From: Ophiobolus disseminans
Taxonomy: Eukaryota > Ascomycota > Dothideomycetes > Pleosporales > Phaeosphaeriaceae
Reading direction: 5' to 3'
NCBI GenBank assembly: GCA_010093685.1
Contig: MU006219.1
Location: forward strand, 1,672,465 to 1,736,464
Length of the DNA stretch: 64,000 bases
In this document: positions 23,201-33,547 of the stretch, in pieces
Position numbering within the stretch: the stretch's first letter is position 1
How the letters are laid out: each line of letters opens with the position of its first letter
Made by a program: the position numbers and the translations under genes
The notes under the pieces: model-generated
Databases searched by the model: none
What the model was told of the DNA's origin: nothing
The model's input: the letters and a program-made list of their open reading frames with translations, nothing else

Positions 23201-23296
23201 GCCCTCATCTTGTTGTGACGATCTTGTTCTACGCGTCGAGCGCCTGGGTGCAGCGGAATCTACCGTTTTGCGCAGTCTACCTCGCGCGCCCGCCAT
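20231..23296 (-). CDS. RAD4: Rad4/XPC-family DNA damage recognition protein
   Basis: A single exon of 1021 aa. Rad4/XPC senses helix-distorting lesions and starts global nucleotide excision repair in the nucleus with Rad23. The N-terminal 200 residues are basic, then acidic and disordered (DSDESDGSDEEWEDAL). The transglutaminase-like domain runs from about 210 (HKMHVLCLLYHVHRRNAWCN) through FCALLRGIGVEARLVCSLQP and YWVEAFNAAHQKWVAIDTHS. BHD1 starts near 570 (FKDHPVYVLERHLKHNEVIH). BHD2 and BHD3 follow, with VPRNAYGNLDLYVPSMCPPG, GVDYADAVTGFSFKGRHGTA and GVVVASEYAEAV. The last 250 residues are acidic and contain five copies of a GGF[FIM] motif not needed for the known fold. The start codon opens a typical basic N-terminus. 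It is divergent from the metal ATPase. Confidence 0.95.
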   Translation of the reverse strand: MAGARGRLRKTVDSAAPRRSTRRTRSSQQDEGVPAVFQEMLREEQAEQAARTTSTDEDERPVKKRKTAPSQRTSSPIPQPPTKTSSERVREVASPVPSRVKASPQPRQGPSHSQVQLLDATRPRSRDVTPANGRQRQTIVDSDESDGSDEEWEDALADGSDTDEQDEVAQVTPQVADISITIGGNKSEEMSVKRKLRRRAITSVDKKKRLDIHKMHVLCLLYHVHRRNAWCNDLRVQTTLRKLVPPKTLLNLVPNPDLTQYSASKRFVDGMNELKTLWSKRFKLTAQGMYKPKWAEADADIRPFSDFDDLDDPMDKDDFRNTAHILQGSQDVGTQLFCALLRGIGVEARLVCSLQPLPFASSAQPSTPQKTGTQKNMIVVDPYNRHDDASPSSPHPSAAARPKKLSRLERVMGERHAVLNKTGVAPQKQKAYHTPYPVYWVEAFNAAHQKWVAIDTHSTFTVNSPEKLEPPLSFAQNSLTYAIAFEEDYTSKDVTRRYAKAYSAKTRKLRVECTPHGADWWRRTTRFFERRRPLDRDQVEDAALARKEASEGVPKNVQDFKDHPVYVLERHLKHNEVIHPLEPVGKVNVGSGMNPKMESIYRRKNVHVVRSADKWYRMGQDVKDGEQPLKHAKPKKVRQMSIGPDMDVDEQQDEVGAGLYAEFQTQLYIPPPVVRGRVPRNAYGNLDLYVPSMCPPGGTHMRHKLASKAARIVGVDYADAVTGFSFKGRHGTAIVQGVVVASEYAEAVQEVIDGMIYAQEEAANAARTRESLRLWRRFFLGLRIAQRVNAIEIDGEKGPVLDVQDEIDKQDKQMVEKEMAGGFFPDEADFAQPTRTSRNYEPPEQDYGGGFMAEEEDDAGGGFIPEPAETNAAQSRGPMLIREHSFESSILESQTLRPRRRSSFAEDYILEEEDSENDGGGFIRDDEAEAGPSNSKAHRGQQDGAADQAGGFIAENEDEDKDVETTQAIQASLHPPPNSPPHNIDTAMSSPSSSPPSSTTSLPLEDPEDEDADPDWLVDAT

Positions 23297-23954
23297 GTTT
23301 GCTTTTGTGTACCTGGAAGGCGCACGACGTGAGGACCGAAGAGGTCTGACATGCGTAGTTACCCGTGTCGCAGCGGAAATTGGTGCTCATGGCGTGCCAT
23401 CTTTAAAGAGGTCCCTATCAAGAAATCGCGGGGTGCAAGTGGGTGTCGAGAGCGATGAAGTTTGCGCTGACCGATGACGCAGCCATTTCGCGCTCTCACG
23501 TGAATGGCTGTTTTAGTTCAAGCCTCATTGATGGCCCACTTCACACTCCACACTTCATAATTCACACACCACCATGATAACACCCTAGGTCACAACATAT
23601 GCCATCCGCCGTTGACACGGCTAGATATATCAATGAGACTACTGTGGCCCATCTCAACCATCTGCATTGGTCCCGTCGTACACGACCATGGACGGAAGTT
23701 ACATGGAACGGCGGCTGGCCGCCGACTTAGATCCAACGCGTGTATTTGTGCCTCTAAGATGCAAGTTGTGGTAAGTACCTTGAGGGCATTCAGGCTTATG
23801 CCAACGCACCATGGCGTCGGGTGCTCCTCCTTGCGCTATTCTCATCTCGAGGCCCCCTTCCTGGGCTCTTGAAGGCAAGAGGCACGCGACAAAGGCGTTT
23901 TGGCTGTGAGGCATTCCTTCGATCACATTGCCATCGCTATAGATACTAGTTACC
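23297..23954. other. divergent intergenic, RAD4 / P1B ATPase
   Basis: Upstream regions of both genes. A short frame at about 23689-23775, ending at a GTAAGT, looks exon-like. It cannot be joined in frame to the ATPase because stops precede 23955. Its status is unknown. Confidence 0.4.
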
Positions 23955-26900
23955 ATGGCATGCCACAGCCAGCATCGACATTCCCAAGTCCCGCACGCCT
24001 CCTCACCACCTGTTGTCGACGATGGTCATGCCCATTCGCAATCCTCCTCGGGTACTTGTTGCTCGTCGTCTCGTAGCTCATCTGAAGACTCATGGCTAAA
24101 CGAGCTAGGTGACTCTGGCGATGTCGAACGAGGACCACCCAATTTCGAACGCGTCGTCCTGATCATCGACGGACTACAGTGCGGTTGCTGCGAGGGTGGC
24201 GTTTCCCGTACGGTTGCGCGGATTCCGGCGATTCGAAATCATCAAGTCAACGTTGTCTTGGCCAGACTCGAGTTTGAATTGGACACAAACCGCCTATCGG
24301 TCGTAGATGTCATCAAGAGACTCAACAACAAGACCGGATACACGTTCTCGGAACATGTCGCACCTTCAGGTCAAGTCCTCGAGTTTCTCGTCACTAGCGT
24401 CGCCAAATTGAATGACGCCGGGAGTCCGTATGGGGTCACTCGAGTTGAGAGTTTAGAAAAACAAGCCTGGCATCGCTCGATACTGCGGAGTGGACAAGCA
24501 AGTGAGTATCTCTCCACATGCATGATTGAGGACTGGAGTTTCTCGCGGACCTTTCCACATTTCGCGTAGAGCCCTCAAGATTTGCAAGGGCTTTTAGGAC
24601 CCGCTGACGCGTCTTAGGTGCCAAAGAAGGGCATGATTCCATGTTGGCATACCCGGTGCGTGTACACTACCGGGCAGCAGATATCGGAGCCCGCGACGTA
24701 TTCGAGTACTACCAAAAGTGCGATCGGAACCTCAGGCTAGCTCCGCCCACAGCACACACCAGTCTTGCCATCGGGGCGAAACAGACCCGACAGGCATTGC
24801 TGTACTTCCTTCCAGCACTTGCTCTGACGCTGCCGGTCATCATCCTTGCATGGGCGCCCGTGGATCACGAAAAGTTGGAGTATGCCCATGTTTCCTTGGC
24901 GCTGGCCACTCTAGTCCAAATCATTGCCATTAAGGAATTTGTACCGACTGCGTTACGATCGCTTTGGTACGCCAGGGTTTTTGAGATGGATTTCTTGATT
25001 GCACTCAGTTCTGGAATCGCGTACACTTTCAGTGTTGTGTCGTACGTTTTTCAAGTCAAGAAGAAATCACTCGAAACCGGATCCTTTTTCGAAACATCCA
25101 CCTTGCTCGTCACGTTGATCCTACTGGGACGCGTCATCAACGAGTTTGCTCGCTACAGAGCCGCAAAATCGGTGTCTTTTCGATCACTGCAGGCCGACGA
25201 AGCATTGCTCGTCCTACCCTCGCACAATCCCGCGGACCCGAAGACTCGAAAGATCGACGCACGTCTACTGCAATACGGGGATCGCTTCAAGATCGCTCCA
25301 CATACACGAGTGGTTACAGATGGCACAATCTTGTATGGCGGGTCAGAAGTCGACGAAGCCATGATTACTGGCGAGTCTGTCCCAGTCGCTAAAGGTGTTC
25401 ACTCCAACGTGTTTGCTGGCACCACCAACGGCAGCGGCGCCCTGATCGTCCAGTTGACGGCGTTACCCCACGAGAACTCTGTGCACAGGATTGCGACCAT
25501 GGTTGAAGACGCGGAGTTGACCAAACCAAAGGCACAAGCTCTCGCCGACAAGATAGCGGGGTGGTTCGTTCCCTTCATGGCAACTATCGGGCTTGTGGTA
25601 TTTCTCGCTTGGCTGTTTGTCACCAGATATGTCCAGAAGCGCCCGTGGAAAAATGCAGTCGTGCAGGCGATCACATACGCCATCGCAACTCTTGTTGTCT
25701 CGTGCCCATGTGCTATTGGACTAGCCGTGCCTATGGTGGTCCTTATTGCAGGAGGCGTAGCGGCAAGGTTCGGCATCATCTTCAGGGATCCACAGAAGTT
25801 GGAGATCGCTCGCAATGTCACGGACATCGTGTTCGATAAGACTGGGACCCTTACTTGTGGGGTAATGACCGTCGTGGACGAGGACTTCAAAGGCATGAAT
25901 GCCACTCAGGTCAAGAGCATTCTGCTGAGTCTGTTGCAAGACGTGAGCCACCCAGTTGCTGCTGCTGTCTGGCGGCACTTAGAGACCGACGCCGCCTCAG
26001 ATTTCGAGAAGGACCCCGAATCTGCCACAGTAACTGGCGTCACAAGTGTTCCCGGCTCAGGCGTATATGGTACCTGCGCCGAAAGCAATCTCGAAGTCCG
26101 CGCCGGCAGCCCAGAGTGGCTTAACCTCGAAGTCGAAGATTCTAGCTGTACTCTTCTCTGCGTCACACTCGACCGCCACCTCTGCGCAACATTCAAGCTT
26201 AAAGACCGCACGCGCCACACCGCAGAAATGGTCATCGCGAACCTCCACGCCCAAGGCATCGCAACCCACATGATCAGCGGCGACGGCCAAGGCGCTGTCG
26301 ACCACACCGCGCACACCCTGAACATCCCCAAGTTACACACCAAGTCGCGCTGCAAACCTGAGGGTAAGATGAATTACGTCAAGGACTTGCAGTCCGACGG
26401 CAAGGTTGTTATGTTTGTGGGCGACGGCACGAATGATGCTGTTGCACTCAAACAAGCTGATGTAGGCGTGCATATTAATCACTCCTCCGACGTGGCGAAG
26501 AGCGCGGCGGATATCGTGCTCATGACTGCGAGGCTGCATGATGTGCTTATCTTGCTGGATATTTCTCGCGCTGCGTATCGGCGTATCGTGTTGAATTTCG
26601 CGTGGTAAGTTGACACCTTCCCCTCATACATTCCCAATCTCCTATCTTCTTCATACAACTGCCATCCGCTATTTACTCTTTACCAGATTCCAAACTAACA
26701 TGTGTGTGTCTGTTCAAACAGGTCCGCACTCTACAACCTCACCGCGATACTCCTCGCCGCCGGCGCCTTCACATCCATCTTAAAGCACGCTAGGATCCGA
26801 CCCGAATACGCGGGGCTGGGCGAACTGGTGTCGGTGCTGCCCGTCGTGCTGATTGCGTTTCAGATGCGGGCACGCAATTATGGACGCAAGTACAGATCCC

Positions 26901-27283
26901 TCGAATACGACTTCCTCAGGGTAGAGTCGCCAATGAGCGGGGAGGCAATGAGGGAGAGGGAGAGGGGCGTGTTAAGGAAACGGAGGCCTGAGGCGGGAGT
27001 GGGCGGATTGGATGGGGGTGATGGGAAGGAGGGAGAAGGGGTGGGTGTTAGGCAGGAGAGGAGGACGTTTGAACAGGTTAGGGATGAGGTGGCGAGGGTT
27101 GGGGTCCCGATTCCGGGGCTGGATGGACGTGAGGGTGAGGTGGTGGCGCAGGATGAGGTTGAAGATCAGGCTCCGAGCGCTGAGCCTGCACCTACTCCCG
27201 AAGCTTCACGTCCTGCACAACACGAGGAGCGCGCTGTAGACGCAGAGGCTGGCTCTGGTTCTTCGGACTGGATTTTCGACTAG
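23955..27283 (+). CDS. heavy-metal P1B-type ATPase (copper-type)
   Basis: Exons 23955-24501, 24618-26604 and 26722-27283 give about 1031 aa. This is a membrane pump that moves soft metal ions out of the cytosol with ATP. An N-terminal Cys/Ser/His-rich region (residues 1-60) may bind metal. An HMA-like domain (about 68-130) carries Cys-x2-Cys as LQCGCCEGG (Cys76 and Cys79). The ATPase core is complete: actuator TGES (433-436), transmembrane CPC (545-547), phosphorylation site DKTGT with Asp589, the SHPVAAAV His-Pro motif, and the hinge GDGTNDAVAL (about 784). The CPC motif and HMA suggest Cu(I) or Ag(I), but Cd cannot be excluded. After the last intron, two membrane segments are followed by a long charged tail (MREREREGV region, then Pro/Glu-rich), likely regulatory. 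The Asn-Met-Ser of the final membrane helices is not clear; YNLTA is present. Confidence 0.93.
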
Positions 27284-28158
27284 GGTGCCTGAGTGGTGGG
27301 GTATTGTTTTCCTTTATCGTTTTTGGCTTTAAGGGTTTGAGGGTAGTATTAGGAATTGCTTTTGATGAAATTGTCATTGCTTTTGGTGGAATATGTAGCT
27401 TGTGTGCAGTGCGTGATTGATGTGTGTAGTGATGCTTGAGCGATGCACCAAATGGGCTGAAAGGGTGTGAAAGATGAGTGAAGGGAGTGCGATTAGGAAT
27501 AGTAGGTGGTGGTGAGATTATTGTCTCAAGGACATACTGGCCAGTGTGGAAACTTCGTATAGGAGGTTCGGTGTACCAAGTATGAGCACCACTCAACACC
27601 GATGTAGATCCCATCCTTCATTCTACGCTTGCTTTGCACTGTAGAGACAAGGGAAGACACTCAACATGAGTAGAGTAACGATCCTATATTCATGATAATC
27701 TCACGTACACCCGTAGCGCCCAAGCACGCTACATCCCAATCCAATCCAACCCATCCTATCCCTTCCATACCGTACCCATCCCAAGCCCAAACTCCATTGC
27801 ACAAATCATCTATAAAACATCCCATCCCCAGATACGCCATATGTGCGACGCCAGATGTCCCATCCCAGATACGGTACGCCACGCCCGGTCCATCCAGTTG
27901 CAAAGCCAATTTGGTATGTAAAAAAGCAAACACGCACCCAACGAACAATGCGATACGCTACGCTACGTATGGATATTGCGCGTTGTAAAGACAGATCTTG
28001 CGCCGTCGGCCGCTGAAGAAAGAAAGCAGAAAACAAGAAGACGAGAAGTACACTCCCCGCCAGATAATGCCTAAACGCCAAAGTAAACACTAGAATAGGA
28101 TTCAAGAAGGGATATGCAAATGCGTTTTTGCTTTTGTTGGAGTGGGAGTGGAGAGAAG
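27284..28158. other. convergent 3' intergenic, AT-rich in part
   Basis: Tail-to-tail spacer between the ATPase and ATG13. It contains short reiterated words such as CCCATCC and ACGCTACGCTACG (about 27720-27980), but no tandem array long enough to call. No gene or RNA recognised. Confidence 0.55.
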
Positions 28159-31025
28159 TCAACGACCCCAAGGTGTGCGTTTCCCCGCACTACCTGTGCT
28201 GGAGCCGCCGCGTCCTTCTTCGATGCTGCGTCGCGAACCTCCAGCGCCGATTTCGCTCATCTGGAAGAGAAGAGGCTCGTCATCGTCTAGATTTGTGGCG
28301 CGACTATTGAAGTTGTAGCGACTTTGGCGCTCGGTGGAGCTGGTGCCGCCGGTTGAGCCTGTGATTTGGCTTGTCGAGGAATTCTGCGAACCGTGTGAGA
28401 AGAAGCCGCCTCGACCACGGAGGTTATTTGAGTGGGTGGCGCGGCGGGCCTGGATGTTCGAGGCGGAGGATGGCCGTGGTAGGGCGTCTCGTGAGTCGAG
28501 GGGGTCGACGTCATCAGCTCGCTTGTCACGAGTTGCACTGGCAAGATGTTCTGTCTGGGCAAATAGACCGCTCGAAGTGAGGTCTGCGCTGGTGATTTGA
28601 TGCAAATCTCGAATTCGATCGATCTCCTCTGCTGGTAAACTGGCTGCGCGCACGCCGAACATGTCAGGCTCATCCTCCGGGAGGTTGCGGTTTTGTTGAG
28701 CAACTGAACTAGATCTGCGGTTCCAGGGTCGTTGCGAATGGGGAATGTCCATGCCTACATTCTCCTCTTCCCCCACAATTTGCTCTTCAACATTGTCCTG
28801 GTCCTGGTCACGCGCAGTGCGACCAGGCCGACTCCGGCTTCGATGAGGCGCCTCATACGCGATGCTGAGTCTCGATGGAATTGCTGGAGTGTGAGGAGTA
28901 TGAGGCGAGATTGGCTTTCCTGGGGATGATGCAGTCGATATAGAAGTGCCATGGATCATCGCTGGCAGACTCGACAATTGACGACTTGAAGACGACGAGG
29001 AGCGGTGCAGCATGGTTGACGACGATACCGAGTCTGAGAGTTGAGTGTGCGAATCCCTCATGCGCTGGTACTTGCCAAGCTGGGCCGTAGTTTTCCGCAT
29101 CGTGGCATCCCGTGCTGCAGTGTCGCTGCGATTGAAGCTCTTCAAATCCTTCTTCGACTCGAGGAGTTTGAGGAAATCGCCAATGTTATCATCGTCTGTT
29201 TTTACCTCGCCCGAGCTCCCACCTTCTCCTTCGTTTAAGGTATCAGAGCCTCGCTGCACTGACGATGTGGCACTTCCCCTGCCACTGCTCAGATTGTCGT
29301 CTTCAGTCTTGCTATTCCCTCCGGTTGAGAACTTGCTCCGCCTATGGCCAAAGCTACTGCTATAGCGCGCTATAGGTGCAGGTTTTGGCGAGCTTGAGGT
29401 GGAGGAAGCGATTGCAGTTTCATTAGGTAGGGATGGAGCACGGAGTGCAGTCTGCGGAAGGGCGTTCAAAGACGTCCGATTTCGGGGTTGGTTCAAGCTG
29501 CTAGGGACGATAGGCCGTCCAAAGGAACTGCCGGGTCTACCAAGAGAGCTTCCTGGAGACGCGGGACCAGCTGGGCCAGGAGCTGGCGAAGACGACAGAG
29601 AGCCTGCTTTAAAAGGCTGGAAGGAGACCGACGTTCGACGCTGGTACGATGGAGCGTCGGCAGATCGAAGCGACGATTTCGAACCTTGCGCGGTGCGATG
29701 GTTTGGTGGCAGCTTTTGAGGAGGGGTCTCGGTGGGTGACGAGGACGGCATATCGCGAGCGGCGCGGAGTGCTGATATTGGGCTTGTGCCTGTTGGAGGG
29801 CCGACTTGGTGAAATGTTGATAGACTGCCGTAGGCTTGACCCACATCGGGTGTCTCCTGCGCATTCAGTTTGTTGACTGGTAGCGACCCAGGGATTTGAG
29901 TCGCACGCGATTTCTGCTCAAAGTAGGTGTCGTCCAAGCCCATGAACTGGGAGCTCAGGAGAGACTCTGAGTCGTCCACACTGAAGTCGCAGATGTTGCG
30001 GTACTCGACGGTCACACATAGCGGGCCGATGGGCGAGTTGGTCGAGCCAATGGGCTCCGGCGTCGTAACAGGGTTCTTGGATGGAAAAAGAGGCAGGGTG
30101 AGGGTGTCGTGTTGTGGGGTTTTAAAGTCGCCATTCGTGACGCGGTAGTTGAGCTTCAAGGAAGGGTGGTTCGCAGGTTGCTTGGCCACGGTCTTGTTGT
30201 ACCTAAAGGCCGGGAGTAGACGCATGTGGGCATAGAGGGACCTGAAGAGGACAACGGCCTTCTTGTAGACGTTGGGAAGTGGATCGGTGAGGTCTGACGG
30301 ATGTACTGTGTTCTTGTCCCCCACGTAGACTTTCCAGCGCTCGAGCACAATCTGTGTAGGCTTCACGGTGCGGCTCGACGACCTGGAGGCGGACTCGGCT
30401 TGGTTCAGGGCTGCTGCGACGTCCCACCGTTTGCCGTCGTCGTCGTGTATGACCAGCGACTGCTTGTGGCCCAGGCCGGAGATGTCCAGGTAGATCTCGA
30501 TGCAGAGGGAGGGGTGCTGGCCGGCCATGGCGTCCATGGTCTTCCACTCGGTGAGGCGTTGCTGGAGCTCTTCGCTGTCGTCGAGGATGACGTTGAACTG
30601 GGGGGCCTGTCAGTGTCGCTCGCGGAGAGACGGAAGCTACCTACCCATTTATTCTGGCGGAGGTCGCCGTTCTTGTTGAAGCTCTGGGGTAGTATTACTC
30701 GGGACGAGACGATGCTGAGTGCCGACTTGGTGAAGAAGTTCTGTGGAGGTCAGCATGCATGCATCTGGTAGTGGTACAACGGGGCGGGTACCTGGATGAC
30801 CTGGTTGACCTTCTGGTACTGCCGCTGGTCGGGCTCGGCCATCTGCTCGCCGCGCGAGGCCATGTCGTCGTCGCCCTCCTCGGTGCCTCTGTCGCTGTAT
30901 GGGGGTGCGTCGAAGTACGGGTTGCGTTCTGCGCTATGCCGCTGGTTGTTGGTGCGTGTGGGGTTCGTTTGGAGGTTGCTGGCCGGCGAGGCTGTCCGCG
31001 GGGAGGGGCGCTGGTACGCGTTCAT
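28159..31025 (-). CDS. ATG13: autophagy protein Atg13
   Basis: Minus-strand exons 31025-30792, 30740-30645 and 30597-28159 give about 922 aa. Atg13 is the regulatory partner of the Atg1 kinase and a TOR target that starts autophagosome formation. An N-terminal low-complexity region (1-70) precedes the HORMA domain: NFFTKSALSIVSSRV, LDDSEELQQRLTEWK, CIEIYLDISGLGHKQSLVIH, VLERWKVYVGD and the AFRYNKTVAK area. A long Ser/Pro-rich disordered part follows. Around residue 580 is the conserved FLKLLESKKDLKSF segment, which in fungal Atg13 lies in the Atg1-binding part. Many Ser/Pro sites fit TOR/PKA control (inference). The C-terminus is Gly/Ser/Arg-rich. The second exon is short (96 bp). Length is typical for filamentous ascomycetes. 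Confidence 0.95.
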
Positions 31026-33547
31026 GGCGGGGGAGGCCTCCTGCAGGTACGGGCGCAGGTGTGATGGGGCAGGCTGAGGGTGAATGCTTGAATGTCGATT
31101 ATCGTTGCGGCGGAAAGAGGCGAGTCCTGGTGGTCGCCATCACGAGTACACGGGGTCAGGTTGGGGTTGTGACAGCCAGAGATGTCTCGCAGAAGACTTG
31201 CCCACGCGGGGAAGTGGTAGCTAGTGGCCACTGCTCAGGCAACAGCCATGGTGCACAGGGTGTGAAGGCGGAGAGCGTCGCGATGCCTGAGGCCGGGGGC
31301 GGAGGCGGAGATAAGGTGGAGCACCCTACTGAGCCTACAGCGAGGGTTTGCAGGAATGGGATGACACTCGAGTCTTGGGCCCGGCACTGGCGACGGGGAA
31401 TGGCGTGGGAGAGTCAAAGAGTGTTGAGATGCATGGGATCCGTGGAGTCACGAGTCGACTGACAGATGACGCTTCTGGCGCGATAGGGAAGATGACCAAA
31501 GCTCCAGACAAGGGCCGGGCCAAGATAGACGATGCAACGGCCACGCGCAGAGGGTTCGGCCGGTATGGTGATGCCGGAAGCTGCAGGTCGTCGGGGTGTT
31601 ATGGTGTGTGGTGTAGGGCGTCTGAATCCTACTTGCTGGCAATCTGGGGAACTTGGAGCGCTTCTTCATTCGGTGAAGCTTGACGTCTGAGCAGTTGGCG
31701 ACCGACGCTAGGCCGCATTGGGTCTGCGGCTTGGAGGACGAGCTCCATCTTCGTCTCCACTTGCTCCACCCAGACATGGAGCTGATATCATACACCACCT
31801 ATATCGGGCCACTATTCTGCGACTCGCTCTGCCCGCAACTGCGTAATTCCCCTCGACAATGGTGAACCCGCGCCCATGTGGTGGTCACGGCATCGCACGC
31901 CATTGGGCCGGCTGTGCACCGCCGTTCAGCCTCGCTTTTGCTCCCCACAGCCTCAAGTCGCGAGTGGTGAAGCGAGCCTGGCTGACCGGTGGTACAAGAT
32001 CCACCTCCGCTTTGTCGCCGGTCAACAGTTGCTGTCTTTATTCGACCAGCAATGCACTGTGGTAGGCATGGTTGTAGTACCGCATAGAGAACTACCCTTA
32101 GCGACCGAGGACATGGTCTCATCCGACTGGACACTTGCATCATCGCCTCGACAAAACGTCTGCCTTGCCCGTATCCGCTGTAGCGGTATTTGTTGTCGAC
32201 TATTGCGCACCTGCGCCTACTGTTGCCTGCGTAACGAGAGCATGCAATACTGGCTGCACACCCGATTGGACATGTTCTCGCCCGATCATGCAACTGTAAC
32301 CCCTTCTGCGGCCCTTCAGCTCAGCAAGTACATGTTGTCGAACAGACTTCGCTGATGCAGTGCATTGAAGCCCTGCGGAGGACTGAGTGACTGACCGGTC
32401 AATCACACACGAACGCCGTACCTGGAGTACCTCAAGTCACCAAGATGACTCGAATGCGCTGGGAAGATCTGAGCCTGATTCGAGTCACCAGCATGTATCT
32501 GTTATCGGTTATCGTGCATACAGCAAATGTGACCCTAGTTCCTAGTGTATGCACACCAGAAAGGTTTGCATGTGATAGCGACACCTGGGCATCGACAACC
32601 TTTTACGATCAGCAAAAACTGATATGCGCGCCTTCACATATGCAGGCGTCAAGTAACAAGTCGACACCTGTGCCTGCCAAGCTCTAGACCTTTGTCACGT
32701 ATCCGGCGCTCACCGCTATGTGGATCATTCCGTAGTACATAGCCAGGCGATTCCCATTCGCAAGAGCCTTGAACACACAAAGCTTTTACCGTAGCTATAC
32801 CGAAGCTTTCACCCCTCATGACCACGAAGCACTATCGGTGCCATCGGTGCACAGGCACCAGAAACGTGATGTCGTCCTCCCGAGCGCGATGGAACAGCTC
32901 GTGGAGAGCACACCCCACCATGATTGGCTGAAATGAGGCATCGAGTAGACATCCCCCACAATCAAGCGTATTACACTCCAAATCCACGAGTCGGTAAATA
33001 CACATAAGTGACTCCCTCTTCGCACCTGCCGCAAGCTCCAGAAGGTACAGCAACATCACTCTGAGTCATATTGATACCTGCGACAAACAGATACAGCTTC
33101 CAGCGCATTATCGCCTCGGCTCCCTCCCTTCGTCATCGATAGGTACCACCCGCACCCGCACACCCGACCAAGATACCACATATTCACCATCGCGCTTTCC
33201 CACACCGCATTCCTAAGCAGTCGCGTCTAGCATTCTCGCAGCTTCCGACAGCTACCGCCGTTTGCCACACACTATCCGCCTCGAAACTTCACAACTATCT
33301 CGATAGTCTTGCCACTCACCCAACGCAAGCACTTTCGCTCAAAATCACGCCCCTTCACATTCGAATCCAGCACATATAATACAACAGGCGCCGAGTCTGA
33401 CAATCGCCGACCACTCGTGTCTGGCGCGTCCTCCCTTGGAGTCATCCCAGCTTCACGGCCAGCACCTTTAAACACGCTTTGACCCTTGGAGGTTGAGGCG
33501 AGGTGTTCCTGTAGAAGTTTCGGATCACTCCTTGTCACTCTCAGCAC
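31026..33547. other. large divergent intergenic between ATG13 and the IBTK-like gene
   Basis: About 2.5 kb without a supported gene, unusually long for this dense region. Open frames here (for example 30899-31462 and 31876-32355, plus) lack introns, domains and protein-like composition. A CT-rich, CACACC-containing leader precedes the start at 33548 (about 33100-33540) and is probably the promoter and 5' UTR. No repeat was recognised. Confidence 0.5.

Noticed and set aside
23689..23775. Exon-like piece ending at GTAAGT, considered as the first exon of the P1B ATPase
   Set aside because: In-frame stops precede 23955 and no acceptor joins the two in frame; the ATPase starts well at 23955.
30899..31462. 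Plus-strand ORF of 187 codons upstream of ATG13
   Set aside because: Overlaps the first ATG13 exon antisense and has Gly/Arg/Val-rich shadow composition.
31876..32355. Plus-strand ORF of 159 codons in the ATG13 upstream interval
   Set aside because: No domain or protein-like pattern; equally long frames occur on the opposite strand.
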